Assembly (NCBI GenBank): GCA_011526045.1
Contig: WYBE01000067.1
Location: 124,001-188,000, forward strand
From: Nevskiales bacterium
Lineage (GTDB): Bacteria; Pseudomonadota; Gammaproteobacteria; Steroidobacterales; GCA-2729495
Reading direction: 5' to 3'
Length of the DNA: 64,000 nt
The notes below the pieces were generated by a model that saw only the letters and a list, made by a program, of their open reading frames with translations, was not told the DNA's origin and searched no databases. This document shows, piece by piece, positions 29,141 through 40,551 of the stretch (positions are counted from its first letter, which is position 1; every line of letters starts with the position of its first letter). The position numbers and the translations under genes are program-made.

Positions 29141-29701
29141 ATGAATGCACCCGCGTCGCTGCCCGCCCTCGTGGTCGTCGATCGGGACGGCGTCATCAAT
29201 CGCGAGTCACCGGACTTCATTCGCAGCGCCGCGGAGTGGCAACCGCTGCCCGGCTCCCTCGAGGCGATCGCGAGGCTGCACCGCGCCGGCGTGCCGGTGG
29301 CAATCGCAACGAACCAGTCGGGCCTCGGTCGCGGCCTGTTCGATGCGGCCACGCTCGCTGCCATCCATCGCAAGATGGTGACCGCCATCGAATCTGCGGG
29401 TGGTGCGCTTGTCGGTATTTTCGTCTGCCCGCACGCGCCGGCCGCCGGCTGCGCCTGCCGCAAGCCGTTGCCGGGGCTCATGCACCAGATCGAGGCGGCC
29501 GCCGGTTGCAAGCTCGCCGGTCAGCCGGTGATCGGCGATTCCGAGCGCGACCTGCGCGCAGCGCAGGCGATCGGGGCACGCGCCATACTGGTGCGCACCG
29601 GCAACGGCCGGGACACGGAAGCACGACTCGCCGGCACCGAGCGGCTGGAGGTTTTCGATGACCTCTCTGCCGCCGTCACCGCGCTTATCGGGTCGGCCTG
29701 A
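29141..29701 (+). CDS. gmhB: D-glycero-beta-D-manno-heptose-1,7-bisphosphate 7-phosphatase
   Basis: A 186-residue HAD phosphatase. The nucleophile motif is VVDRDGVIN, and a Cys/His zinc-binding insert typical of GmhB reads CPHAPAAGCACRKP. The second Asp pair lies in VIGDSERDLRAAQ. It removes a phosphate during ADP-heptose synthesis for the LPS inner core. It sits between glyS and plsC as in Pseudomonas and shares its stop codon A with the plsC start. Confidence 0.9.
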   Translation: MNAPASLPALVVVDRDGVINRESPDFIRSAAEWQPLPGSLEAIARLHRAGVPVAIATNQSGLGRGLFDAATLAAIHRKMVTAIESAGGALVGIFVCPHAPAAGCACRKPLPGLMHQIEAAAGCKLAGQPVIGDSERDLRAAQAIGARAILVRTGNGRDTEARLAGTERLEVFDDLSAAVTALIGSA

Positions 29702-30414
29702 TGCTTCGCTCGATCCTCTACACCGGCTTGTTGTTCGCTACCGTCGTCCCGTACGGGCTCGTGCTATTGCTGGTTCGTCCGTTCGGGTACCGGGCAAGTT
29801 ACCGGGTGGCCGTCGCCTGGGCGAAGCTGGTCACCGCGCTCGCTGACTGGGTGTGTGGCCTGCGCTATGTCGTGGAAGGCGCCGAGAATCTCCCGGCACA
29901 GAACTCCGTGGTGCTGATGAAGCACTCCTCGGCCTACGAAACTATCGTGCAACTGCTGCTGTTTCCGAATCAGTGCTGGGTGCTGAAACGCGAACTCACC
30001 TGGGCGCCTTTCTTCGGCTGGGCGCTCGCTGCCTTGCGCCCGATCGCGATCAACCGCGCGGCGGGGCGTGCCGCCGTTGGCCAGGTCGTCGAGCAGGGCA
30101 AGGACCGGCTCAATCGCGGTCATTGGGTGGTGATCTTTCCGGAGGGCACGCGCATGCCGCCCGGCGAGACTCGCCGCTATGGTCTCAGCGGACCGCTGCT
30201 TGCGCAGAAGGCAAACCGGCTGCTGGTACCGGTCGCACACAACGCAGGTGATTTCTGGCCGCGCCGCGGGCTGCGCAAGCGGCCCGGAACGGTGCGATTC
30301 TGCATTGGCGCCCCGGTGGATCCCGCCGGTCGTGACGTCCGCGAGGTCAACGAAGAACTGCAGCGCTGGGTGGAGACGAAGGTTGCCGACCTGCGCGCTG
30401 ACACCGCTCCCTGA
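29701..30414 (+). CDS. plsC: Lysophospholipid acyltransferase (PlsC-like)
   Basis: A 237-residue membrane acyltransferase with an N-terminal TM segment (residues 8-26). Motif I appears as KHSSAYETI: the His is followed by four residues and Glu instead of the usual Asp, a form known from the PlsC relatives located next to gmhB and gyrB. Motif III is FPEGTR. It probably acylates lysophosphatidic acid or a lysolipid to make phospholipid at the inner membrane. Whether it is the main PlsC or a paralogue is unclear. Confidence 0.85.
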   Translation: MLRSILYTGLLFATVVPYGLVLLLVRPFGYRASYRVAVAWAKLVTALADWVCGLRYVVEGAENLPAQNSVVLMKHSSAYETIVQLLLFPNQCWVLKRELTWAPFFGWALAALRPIAINRAAGRAAVGQVVEQGKDRLNRGHWVVIFPEGTRMPPGETRRYGLSGPLLAQKANRLLVPVAHNAGDFWPRRGLRKRPGTVRFCIGAPVDPAGRDVREVNEELQRWVETKVADLRADTAP

Positions 30415-30493
30415 TCGTGCGCTCTGCCGTTATGCCGAGACGCGCGGTCGATTGACGGGGGCAAGCGCGCCGCACGGCTCCTCGCTGCAAGTA

Positions 30494-30509
30494 GGCCCGA
30501 GTGCGGGCC
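30494..30509 (-). terminator. Hairpin just past the gyrB stop codon
   Basis: GGCCCG-AGTG-CGGGCC, a perfect six-base-pair GC stem one base beyond the gyrB stop, in the gap between convergent plsC and gyrB. No T-run follows on either strand, so function as a terminator is uncertain. Confidence 0.4.
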
Positions 30510-30510
30510 G

Positions 30511-32949
<2,439 letters not shown>

Positions 32950-32957
32950 TTAACCAA

Positions 32958-34049
32958 TTATAACAAAGCATTAGCTTCGCCGTGTTCCACGTGGAACATG
33001 GCCCCGGCCATTGCAGGATCGAACCCCTCCCGGGTGATCGAGGCAAAGAACACCTGCGCCGGGATCGCCAGGATCAGCCGAAGAAACTCCCTGAGCCGCC
33101 CGGCATCGAGATCTGCTGCCGGTTCATCGACAAGCAGTGCGATAGGCCGCTGCAACTGCCGGGTAACCGTCATGGACTGCGCCAGGACCAACGCCGCGCC
33201 CAGCAACTTCTGTTGGCCCCGTGATGCCCGCCAGCGCGACGCCTCGCCGGCAACGTCCAGGCGCAGGTCCGCCCGGTGCGGCCCGATGCGTGTATAACCA
33301 GCCTGCCGGTCGCCCTCCCGGTTGGCCAGCAAGGCCGCCTGCAGCGGAGCGTCTCCAGCCCAGCCCGGCAGGTAATTCAGGAAAACGGGTGCATCCAGCA
33401 ATTGCCGACCCAGTTCTTCCACCACGGGCTGCAATATCTCCAGGTGCTGGCGGCGTAATCGATCCACAGCCGCCGCCGCTTCTGCGATTGCCTCGTCCCA
33501 GGCGGCCACCACCGCGTCCGCTGCCCCTTCCCGCAGGGCCGAATTCCGTTGTGCCAGGGTTCGGCGGAACCGCCGCCAGGAATCCAGGTAGGAATGTTCC
33601 ACGTGGAACACGCCCCAGTCGAGAATCCGTCGGCGACTCTCCGGTGGTCCCTGCACCAGGCTGCCAATATCGGCGTGGATCGCTTGCACCGGCAGGGCCG
33701 ACGCCAACTCGGCCACCGTACCGCCGCTCGTACCTTGAATATGGATCTCCAGGCCGCCCGGCGCCACCCGGACGCCAACCTGGCGGGATCCGGTAGCATC
33801 CTGGACCTTGCCACCGATCTCCGCGCTGGGCTGACCCGACTGGATCAATACCCGATTGTCTGCCGCTCGAAATGACCGGCCGCGACCGAGCAGGTATATG
33901 GCTTCCAGGAACGACGTCTTGCCGGCGGCATTGCCGCCCGTGAACAGGTTGATTCTTGGATCGAACGTGAGCTCGGCGCTGCCGATGCAGCGGAAGTGCG
34001 CCACGCGAAGCTCCGACAGGATCGCCGGCGGCGTAACTGGATCCCCCAA
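32958..34049 (-). CDS. recF: DNA replication and repair protein RecF
   Basis: A 363-residue SMC-like ATPase for RecFOR gap repair. Walker A is GGNAAGKTS (38-46), the signature region contains SRGQQKLLGAAL, and Walker B is ALLVDEPAADLD. Two perfect parS palindromes lie within its coding sequence, each spelling the amino acids FHVEH: near the C-terminus (MFHVEHGEA) and at about residues 148-152. The protein has therefore had to accommodate two centromere sites. The start lies 11 bases after dnaN. Confidence 0.94.
   Translation of the reverse strand: MGDPVTPPAILSELRVAHFRCIGSAELTFDPRINLFTGGNAAGKTSFLEAIYLLGRGRSFRAADNRVLIQSGQPSAEIGGKVQDATGSRQVGVRVAPGGLEIHIQGTSGGTVAELASALPVQAIHADIGSLVQGPPESRRRILDWGVFHVEHSYLDSWRRFRRTLAQRNSALREGAADAVVAAWDEAIAEAAAAVDRLRRQHLEILQPVVEELGRQLLDAPVFLNYLPGWAGDAPLQAALLANREGDRQAGYTRIGPHRADLRLDVAGEASRWRASRGQQKLLGAALVLAQSMTVTRQLQRPIALLVDEPAADLDAGRLREFLRLILAIPAQVFFASITREGFDPAMAGAMFHVEHGEANALL
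32983..32998. promoter_or_regulatory. parS centromere site 1
   Basis: TGTTCCACGTGGAACA, a perfect 16-bp palindrome identical to the bacterial ParB-binding consensus. It lies near the 3' end of recF, about 3.8 kb from the dnaA start. ParB loads here to organise the origin region for segregation. Confidence 0.93.
33595..33610. promoter_or_regulatory. parS centromere site 2
   Basis: A second perfect copy of TGTTCCACGTGGAACA, 612 bases from the first and also inside recF. Paired perfect sites make a chance origin very unlikely. Confidence 0.93.
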
Positions 34050-34060
34050 ATTCCCGCGAC

Positions 34061-35161
34061 TCAGAGTCGCATCGGCATCACGACGTACTTGGCGTGACTG
34101 GCCTTATCCGAGCGAATCAGGCAACTGCTGTTCGCATCGACGAAATCTATCTCCACCTGCTCGCCGTCAACGGCGGCCATGGCATCGAGCAGATAGGTCA
34201 CATTGAACCCGATCTCGATGGCATCGCCGTCGTAACTGACTTCGATTTCATCGCGGGCCTCTTCCTGATCGGGATTGTTCGCCTGGATCTGCAAAGTGCC
34301 TTTGCCGATTTCCAGGCGCACACCGCGATACTTCTCGTTGGAAAGAATGGCCGCGCGCTGCAAGGCGCTCCGGAGCGATTCGCGGTCCGCCGTAAGCGTC
34401 GTGGCTTTTTCGCTCGGTATGACGCGTTCGTAGTCGGGAAACCGGCCGTCAATCAACTTGGACGTGAACCGGATACCATCGAGCGTTGCTCGAATATGGT
34501 TCGAACCGATAGCCAGCTCCACGTCCTCGCCACCCCCGAGGAGGCGGTGGAGCTCGAGCACGCCCTTGCGCGGTACGATCACCTGACCTGCTGTAACATC
34601 TTGATTATCAATAGATATTTCAGCCAGCGCCAAACGGTGACCGTCAGTTGCCACGGCCCGTAGACGCTTCTTCGAAGTTTCGAGCAGCAAGCCGTTCAGG
34701 TAATAACGCACATCCTGCTGTGCCATGGAAAACTGCGTCTTATCGAGCAACCTGGCGACGGCGGCCTGCGACAGGCGCAGACGCGAGCTGGCATCGATTT
34801 TTTCCACCTGGGGAAACTCGGCCGCCGGCAGCGTCGACAGCACAAACCGGCTGCGCCCCGATTTGATCACCAGGCGATCGCCCTCGAGGCCTATGGTGAT
34901 TCGCGCGCCAGCTGCCAGGGCGCGAGTGATTTCGAGCAGCTTGCGTCCCGGCACGGTGATTTCACCGGGCACATCGACCTTGTCGACCTCGGCGTCCGCG
35001 ATCAACTCGACTTCGAGATCCGTACCGGTCACGGACAGTGCGCCGTTTTTCGCCACCAGCAGCACATTCGACAGGATGGGCATCGTCTGCCGCCGCTCGA
35101 CCACACCGATGACTGCCTGCAATGGCTTCAACAACGCTTCACGCGATATGGAGAACTTCAT
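34061..35161 (-). CDS. dnaN: DNA polymerase III beta sliding clamp
   Basis: A 366-residue clamp protein. The start MKFSISREALLKPLQAVIGV and the C-terminus KYVVMPMRL are typical of DnaN; the latter forms part of the hydrophobic cleft that binds polymerases. Homodimers encircle DNA and tether Pol III. It follows dnaA by 261 bases and precedes recF by 11. Confidence 0.98.
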   Translation of the reverse strand: MKFSISREALLKPLQAVIGVVERRQTMPILSNVLLVAKNGALSVTGTDLEVELIADAEVDKVDVPGEITVPGRKLLEITRALAAGARITIGLEGDRLVIKSGRSRFVLSTLPAAEFPQVEKIDASSRLRLSQAAVARLLDKTQFSMAQQDVRYYLNGLLLETSKKRLRAVATDGHRLALAEISIDNQDVTAGQVIVPRKGVLELHRLLGGGEDVELAIGSNHIRATLDGIRFTSKLIDGRFPDYERVIPSEKATTLTADRESLRSALQRAAILSNEKYRGVRLEIGKGTLQIQANNPDQEEARDEIEVSYDGDAIEIGFNVTYLLDAMAAVDGEQVEIDFVDANSSCLIRSDKASHAKYVVMPMRL

Positions 35162-35422
35162 TCCTGTAAGCCTCGTTGGTACACAACCCGCCCGAAAAGA
35201 ATCAATTCAAAAAGACGATACTTAAAATGATGATGACTATAAGCGACCCGGTGCGACGGGGATAACTGCGGTTTGCGCCGATTTTCCCGTGCTTCTGCCA
35301 CACCTCGGCCATGGATGACCTGGTTGATCATCTCCATCAGCCCTGTGTGCATCCTGTTCATCGACCGGCCGTCGGGAATTATCCACAGAAAAGTCAGGGT
35401 TTCCCGGCTGATTTCCTCACAG
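35162..35422. other. dnaA-dnaN intergenic region, candidate origin element
   Basis: This gap has an AT-rich stretch at about 35197-35245 that could unwind, one perfect DnaA box at 35379-35387, and one weaker box-like sequence (TTATCCCCG on the minus strand near 35260). Origins lie in this interval, or between dnaA and rpmH, in several gammaproteobacteria. Only one perfect box on each side makes the assignment tentative. Confidence 0.4.
35379..35387 (+). promoter_or_regulatory. DnaA box
   Basis: A perfect TTATCCACA 36 bases beyond the dnaA stop codon, in the dnaA-dnaN gap. Confidence 0.75.
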
Positions 35423-36757
35423 TCAGCCCGTTAAGGTCCGCAGCAGGTTCTGGTAATCCTCCTGCACCCGGCGATCGGATTCGCGCAGCAGGTGAATGCG
35501 CCGGCAGGCGTGCAGCACCGTGGTGTGATCGCGGCCGCCGAATGCATCACCGATCTCCGGCAGGCTGTGGCGCGTCAATTCCTTCGACAAGGTCATGGCG
35601 ATCTGCCGCGGCCGCGCAATCGAGCGGCTTCGCCGCTGCGACAGTAGATCCGCCACGCGAATCTTGAAATATTCGGCCACTGTTTTCTGGATGTTCTCGA
35701 CGGTGACCAGGCGCTCCTGCAAAGCGAGCAGGTCGCGGAGTGCTTCGCGTGCGAACTCGAGGTCGATTGTCCGCCCGGTGAACGTGGAATTCGCGATGAC
35801 ACGGCGCAGGGCACCCTCGAGCTCGCGCACATTGGAGCGGATCCGCTGTGCCATGAAGAAGGCCACTTCTTCCGGGAGCTCGACGTTCTCCGCCGCCGCC
35901 TTGGTAATCAGGATCGCCGCGCTGGTTTCCATTTCCGGCGGTTCTACGGCCACCGTCAGCCCCCAGCCGAAGCGCGACTTGAGCCGCTCTTCAAGGCCGG
36001 TGACCTCCTTGGGATAGCGGTCGCAGGTCAGCACCACCTGGCGCTGGCCCTCCAGTAACGAATTGAAAGTATGGAAGAATTCTTCCTGGGAGTGGTCCTT
36101 CCCGGCGAAGAACTGGATGTCGTCGATCAGCAGCGCATCGAGCGAACGATAGGCCTTCTTGAACTCGCTGATGGTGTTGTGCCGCAAAGCCGCAACCATG
36201 TCCTGCACGAACTGCTCGGAATGCACGTAAGCCACGCTGGCCGTCGGCCGCTCGGCCAGGATCGCGTGGCCGATGCTCTGCATGAGGTGGGTCTTGCCGA
36301 GACCGACTCCACCATAGATGAACAGGGGGTTGTAGGCGTTGCCCGGATTTCGCGCGACCTGGGAGGCGGCCGCCCGCGCCAACTGGTTGCTCTTGCCCTC
36401 GACAAAGCGCTCGAACGTGTAGCCCGGGTTGAGCTTGCTCCCGAGGCGGGCCGGCTGGGAGGCGGCCGGCGCCACCCGGACGGTTGTGCGCGTCGGGTCG
36501 GGCAGCACGTCGCGGGTGCCCACCATCAACACGACCTGCGCTGCTCGCGCAGGCTCCGTCTCGCGGGCAACCACTTCACGGATGCGCCCGAGGCAGCGAT
36601 CGGCAACCCAATCGACCACGAACCGGTTCGGCGCCAGCAGTCGCAGCGTCTGCTCGTCTTCGACCGCCTGCAACGGACGTATCCAGGTGTTGAAGTCGGT
36701 TTCGGAGAGGTCGGACTGCAGTTGGCGGAGGCAGCCGCTCCACAGGGAAGTCACCAC
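35423..36757 (-). CDS. dnaA: Chromosomal replication initiator DnaA
   Basis: A 444-residue initiator. Domain I (FNTWIRPLQ) is followed by a linker, the AAA+ domain with Walker [10 protein letters not shown] (149-157) and Walker [12 protein letters not shown], and the C-terminal DNA-binding domain with signature [14 protein letters not shown]. The start is one of two consecutive GTG codons (36757 or 36754), with GAGGGG about eight bases upstream. A DnaA box lies about 75 bases upstream, consistent with autorepression. Confidence 0.97.
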   Translation of the reverse strand: MVTSLWSGCLRQLQSDLSETDFNTWIRPLQAVEDEQTLRLLAPNRFVVDWVADRCLGRIREVVARETEPARAAQVVLMVGTRDVLPDPTRTTVRVAPAASQPARLGSKLNPGYTFERFVEGKSNQLARAAASQVARNPGNAYNPLFIYGGVGLGKTHLMQSIGHAILAERPTASVAYVHSEQFVQDMVAALRHNTISEFKKAYRSLDALLIDDIQFFAGKDHSQEEFFHTFNSLLEGQRQVVLTCDRYPKEVTGLEERLKSRFGWGLTVAVEPPEMETSAAILITKAAAENVELPEEVAFFMAQRIRSNVRELEGALRRVIANSTFTGRTIDLEFAREALRDLLALQERLVTVENIQKTVAEYFKIRVADLLSQRRSRSIARPRQIAMTLSKELTRHSLPEIGDAFGGRDHTTVLHACRRIHLLRESDRRVQEDYQNLLRTLTG

Positions 36758-36829
36758 GTTGACCCCTCGGTCGTTGATTGTTGTCGTCGGGAAGCGAAGG
36801 GACCGGAAGTCTATCCCGGTGATCCGCGG

Positions 36830-36838
36830 TTATCCACA
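36830..36838 (+). promoter_or_regulatory. DnaA box
   Basis: A perfect TTATCCACA between dnaA and rpmH. It is 12 bases upstream of the -35 box of the rpmH promoter and could serve the origin, dnaA autoregulation, or both. Confidence 0.75.
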
Positions 36839-36850
36839 GCAGCCCGAGCA

Positions 36851-36879
36851 TTGACAGTACAGCGGCCTGCCGGTAACCT
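36851..36879 (+). promoter_or_regulatory. Sigma-70 promoter of rpmH-rnpA-yidC
   Basis: TTGACA at 36851-36856 and TAACCT at 36874-36879, separated by 17 bases. This is the best-matched promoter seen in the window. It lies about 54 bases before the rpmH ATG and just after a DnaA box. Confidence 0.7.
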
Positions 36880-36932
36880 TCCGCCCTCGCGTATCGGCCC
36901 CATCATGTTGTTTTTCGAAGGCTTTTTTCGCC

Positions 36933-37067
36933 ATGAAGCGCACTTACCAACCGAGCAAGATCAAGCGCGTGAGAACCCACGGGTTTCGCGCCCGGATGGC
37001 GACCAAGGGTGGCCGACTGATCCTGAAACGACGCCGCGCCAAAGGTCGCGCGAAGCTGACGCCCTGA
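36933..37067 (+). CDS. rpmH: 50S ribosomal protein L34
   Basis: A 44-residue basic protein, [18 protein letters not shown] at the start, ending in KGRAKLTP. It is a full-length, canonical L34. The downstream rnpA frame is the same reading frame as rpmH, separated only by the rpmH TGA. Confidence 0.97.
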   Translation: MKRTYQPSKIKRVRTHGFRARMATKGGRLILKRRRAKGRAKLTP

Positions 37068-37088
37068 TCGCTTCGCGGATGCGCTGAA

Positions 37089-37451
37089 CTGAATCCCACC
37101 GCGCGTTCCTCCAGCCGACAGAAACTCACGCGCGCAGCTGAATTCGAGCATGTGTTCGCAGGGGGACGGCGTTCCGCCGATCGGCTTTTCACCGTGCTGT
37201 ATCGTCCCTCCGGCCTGGCCTGTGCACGTCTTGGCATTACCATTTCGGCGCGACGCGTGCGCACGGCGGTGGCGCGTAACCGCATCCGCCGGCTGATCCG
37301 GGAGAGTTTTCGCCATGCAGGGCGTGGACTCGAGGGATTCGACATCGTGGTGATCGTCAGCGGTGCGGCAAGAGAGGCCGGCAACCCGGCAATTTTCGAG
37401 AGCCTGACGCAGCACTGGGCACGCCTTCGACACGCCGGCCAACGCACCTGA
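37089..37451 (+). CDS. rnpA: Ribonuclease P protein component
   Basis: A protein of about 120 residues that assists the RNase P RNA in trimming tRNA 5' leaders. The RNR motif VARNRIRRLIRESFR is clear. The conserved N-terminal segment QKLTRAAEFEHVF is encoded upstream of the first GTG (37152), so a GTG start would remove it. Between the rpmH stop and that segment no ATG, GTG or TTG exists in frame. CTG at 37089 is the best candidate, with GGA nine bases before it. A two-codon ATG frame (ATG-CGC-TGA) ends one base before this CTG and could feed ribosomes to it. Confidence 0.85.
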   Translation: MNPTARSSSRQKLTRAAEFEHVFAGGRRSADRLFTVLYRPSGLACARLGITISARRVRTAVARNRIRRLIRESFRHAGRGLEGFDIVVIVSGAAREAGNPAIFESLTQHWARLRHAGQRT

Positions 37452-37463
37452 GGCACGAGCACA

Positions 37464-39128
37464 TTGAAAGCAGCGATCGACAATCTTCGGCTCGGCCTCT
37501 GGTTCACGGTCGCCGTGCTCGCGTGGGCCTGCTTCCAGGCCTGGCAACTCGATTACGCCCCACCGCGAACGTTTGCCGATGCAGTCGAGAAGGCGGCACC
37601 TGAACCGACCCAGGACCCCGCCGCCCGTTTGCCGGCCTTGCCGCAACAGCCATCAGCCGCAGCGACGACGCCGGACGCGGCGGCCCAACCGATCGACATG
37701 CCAAAGCGCGCGCCGGTACATGTTCGTACTGATGTGCTGGATGTCGAGCTCGATCCGCTGGGCGGCGACCTGATGCGCGTCAGCCTGCCGAAGTATCCGG
37801 TTCATAAAGATCAGCCAGATGTGCCGGTGGTGCTGCTCAACCCGGATGCCGCTGACCTGTTTCTTTTTCACACCGGCTTGCGCACGGCCGATGGCATGCC
37901 CGAGCCGAATCACCTGACGCCGATGCACACCGCGCAGAGCGAGTACGCGCTCGGCGACGGCGACGACGATCTGGCGGTGACCTTTACCTGGGAGGCGCCC
38001 GGGCAGGTGGCCGTGGACAAGATCTACCACTTCCGCCGCGGCCACTACGACATCGGGCTCGAATATCGCGTCCGCAACCTCGGCACCGAACCGTATACGG
38101 CCGCAAGCTACCTGCAGATCGAGCGCCTGCACCACCCGCCGGAGCGCTCCTATTTCAATGTGGATTCCTACTCGTTCACCGGGCCGGTGACCTACGACGG
38201 GAAAAAGTACGAAAAGCTCGACGTCGGCGACATCGCCAAGGAACCGTTCCGGCAGAAACTGCCAGATGGCTGGCTGGCGTCGATCCAGCATCATTTTCTC
38301 GCCGCGGTGGTGCCGCCTGCCGACCAGGAGTATTCCTACGAAGCTGCTGCCCAGGGTGGCATCTACACACTGACCGCCATCGGGCCGCTCACTACGGTGG
38401 CGCCCGGCGCCGAGGAAACGCTCAACGCGAAACTGTTCGTCGGCCCGAAGCTGCAGGCGCAGCTCGAGGAGGTGGCCGACGGCCTCAAGCTCACCGTGGA
38501 TTACGGCAGGCTGACGATCCTTGCGCAGCCGCTGTTCTGGCTGCTGCAGCAGATCCACAATATCGTCGGGAACTGGGGCTGGTCGATCATCATCGCCACC
38601 TTCCTCATCAAGCTCGTGTTCTACAAGCTCACCGAGACCAGCGGGCGCTCCATGGCCCGCATGCGCAAGCTGCAGCCACGGATGACTGCGCTGCAGGAGC
38701 GATACAAGGACGACCGCCAGCAGTTGAGCCAGGCGCTGATGGACCTCTACAAGCGCGAGAAGGTGAACCCCGCGGCCGGCTGCCTGCCGATGCTGATCCA
38801 GATCCCGTTCTTCATCGCCTTCTACTGGGTGCTGCTCGAGAGCGTGGAGATGCGTCAGGCGCCTTTCGCCCTGTGGATCACCGATCTGTCCGCACGCGAT
38901 CCGTTTTTCATTCTGCCGCTGCTCATGGCCGCCGCGATGTGGTTCCAGACCTCCCTGAACCCGGCGCCGCCCGACCCGATGCAGGCGAAGATCATGAAAT
39001 GGATGCCGATGCTGTTCGCCGGCATGTTCGCCTTCTTCCCCGCCGGCCTCGTGCTGTACTGGTTCACCAATTCGGTGCTGTCCATCGCCCAGCAGTGGAA
39101 CATCAACCGCAAGCTCGCGGTCGAGTAG
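37464..39128 (+). CDS. yidC: Membrane protein insertase YidC
   Basis: A 554-residue inner-membrane insertase. An N-terminal TM (residues 10-28) leads to a large periplasmic domain (about 60-340) and the conserved five-helix core at the C-terminus, with the cytoplasmic hairpin RKLQPRMTALQERYKDDRQQ. It starts at TTG 37464, preceded by GAGG at ten bases. The small gene yidD, usually between rnpA and yidC, is missing: only 12 bases separate them. Confidence 0.95.
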   Translation: MKAAIDNLRLGLWFTVAVLAWACFQAWQLDYAPPRTFADAVEKAAPEPTQDPAARLPALPQQPSAAATTPDAAAQPIDMPKRAPVHVRTDVLDVELDPLGGDLMRVSLPKYPVHKDQPDVPVVLLNPDAADLFLFHTGLRTADGMPEPNHLTPMHTAQSEYALGDGDDDLAVTFTWEAPGQVAVDKIYHFRRGHYDIGLEYRVRNLGTEPYTAASYLQIERLHHPPERSYFNVDSYSFTGPVTYDGKKYEKLDVGDIAKEPFRQKLPDGWLASIQHHFLAAVVPPADQEYSYEAAAQGGIYTLTAIGPLTTVAPGAEETLNAKLFVGPKLQAQLEEVADGLKLTVDYGRLTILAQPLFWLLQQIHNIVGNWGWSIIIATFLIKLVFYKLTETSGRSMARMRKLQPRMTALQERYKDDRQQLSQALMDLYKREKVNPAAGCLPMLIQIPFFIAFYWVLLESVEMRQAPFALWITDLSARDPFFILPLLMAAAMWFQTSLNPAPPDPMQAKIMKWMPMLFAGMFAFFPAGLVLYWFTNSVLSIAQQWNINRKLAVE

Positions 39129-39158
39129 GGCGTAGCGCCGCAGGGCCCGTGGCCGGCC

Positions 39159-40523
39159 ATGCCTGAAACGGACCTCCCGGCGGCTACCGATACCATCGTG
39201 GCCTGTGCCACGCCGGCGGGTCGCGGCGGCGTGGCCGTGGTGCGGATCTCGGGGCCTGCCGTGCCGGAACTCGCCATCGCCCTGACGGGGACGCTGCCCG
39301 TCGCGCGGCACGCCACGCTTACCGCGTTTCGCGACGCCTCGGGCGAGGCCCTCGACCTCGGCCTCGCACTTTATTTCCCGGCTCCGCATTCATTCACCGG
39401 CGAGCAGGTCCTCGAGCTGCACGCGCACGGCGGCCCGGTGCTCATCGATGCGCTCATCGAGCGCATCGTCGCCCTCGGTGCCCGCCTCGCGCGGCCGGGT
39501 GAGTTCACCGAGCGCGCTTTTCTCAACGACAAGCTCGACCTCGCCCAGGCCGAGGCCATCGCGGATCTCATCGATGCCGGCTCCCGGGCCGCCGCCCGCG
39601 CCGCGCAACGCTCGCTGCGCGGGGATTTCTCCGCCGCCGTGCTGGCGCTGAACGAGCAGGTGACGGTGCTGCGCACCTGGGTGGAGGCCGCCATCGACTT
39701 TCCCGACGAGGACATCGACTTCCTCAACGCCGACGAGCTGCGCACGCGGCTGGCGGAGGTCGCTGCGCACTTCGATGCCCTGCAGGCCACCGCGCGCCAG
39801 GGCTGCCTGCTGCGCGACGGGCTCCAGGTGGTCATCGCCGGGCGGCCCAACGCCGGCAAGTCGAGCCTCCTCAACGCGCTCGCCGGCTACGACGCTGCGA
39901 TCGTGACTGCGGTGCCCGGCACCACCCGCGACGTGCTGCGCGAGCAGCTCGACATCGACGGCCTGCCGATCCACGTGCTCGACACCGCCGGCCTGCGGGC
40001 CACCGACGACGTCGTGGAGACCGAAGGTGTCAGCCGCGCGCGGGCCGAGCTCGGCCGGGCCGACCATGCGCTCGTCGTCGTCGATGCCAGTGCGGCCGAT
40101 CCGGCGTCGGTCGCCGCGCTCCTCGCCGAGCTGCCAGCCGGCCTCGGCTACACCCTGATCCGGAACAAAGTCGACCTCACCGGCGAGGCGCCCGGCCCGG
40201 CGAGTGGCGACGCGGCCGCGATCAACCTCGTCGCCACCACCGGCGCCGGTCTCCCGGCGCTGCGATCACGGCTGCGCGCGGTTGCCGGCTACCAGCCCGG
40301 CGGCGAGGGCACCATCACCGCCAGGCGCCGGCATCTCGACGCCCTCGCACGGGCGCGCGCACACTTCGACGCCGCCCGCCAGGTGCTCGAGGAGCGCCAC
40401 GCCGGCGAATTGATGGCCGAGGAACTGCTGCAGGTGCAGAACGCACTCGCCGAAATCACCGGCGAGTTCAGCAGCGACGATCTGCTGGGACGGATTTTCG
40501 GATCGTTTTGTATCGGGAAGTAG
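39159..40523 (+). CDS. mnmE: tRNA modification GTPase MnmE
   Basis: A 454-residue GTPase that works with MnmG to make 5-carboxymethylaminomethyl-uridine at tRNA wobble position 34. The G1 motif GRPNAGKSS is at 228-236, G2/G3 are PGTTRD and DTAGLR, and the C-terminal CIGK carries the catalytic Cys (451). Its partner mnmG is usually nearby but here lies 15.6 kb away, beyond the restriction island. Confidence 0.97.
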   Translation: MPETDLPAATDTIVACATPAGRGGVAVVRISGPAVPELAIALTGTLPVARHATLTAFRDASGEALDLGLALYFPAPHSFTGEQVLELHAHGGPVLIDALIERIVALGARLARPGEFTERAFLNDKLDLAQAEAIADLIDAGSRAAARAAQRSLRGDFSAAVLALNEQVTVLRTWVEAAIDFPDEDIDFLNADELRTRLAEVAAHFDALQATARQGCLLRDGLQVVIAGRPNAGKSSLLNALAGYDAAIVTAVPGTTRDVLREQLDIDGLPIHVLDTAGLRATDDVVETEGVSRARAELGRADHALVVVDASAADPASVAALLAELPAGLGYTLIRNKVDLTGEAPGPASGDAAAINLVATTGAGLPALRSRLRAVAGYQPGGEGTITARRRHLDALARARAHFDAARQVLEERHAGELMAEELLQVQNALAEITGEFSSDDLLGRIFGSFCIGK

Positions 40524-40551
40524 GGGCGCTTCCTGTGAATAGGGGTCTGTA

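Noticed and set aside
37152-37451. rnpA starting at the first GTG, 99 residues.
   Set aside because: This would remove the conserved QKLTRAAEFEH segment encoded just upstream in the same open frame.
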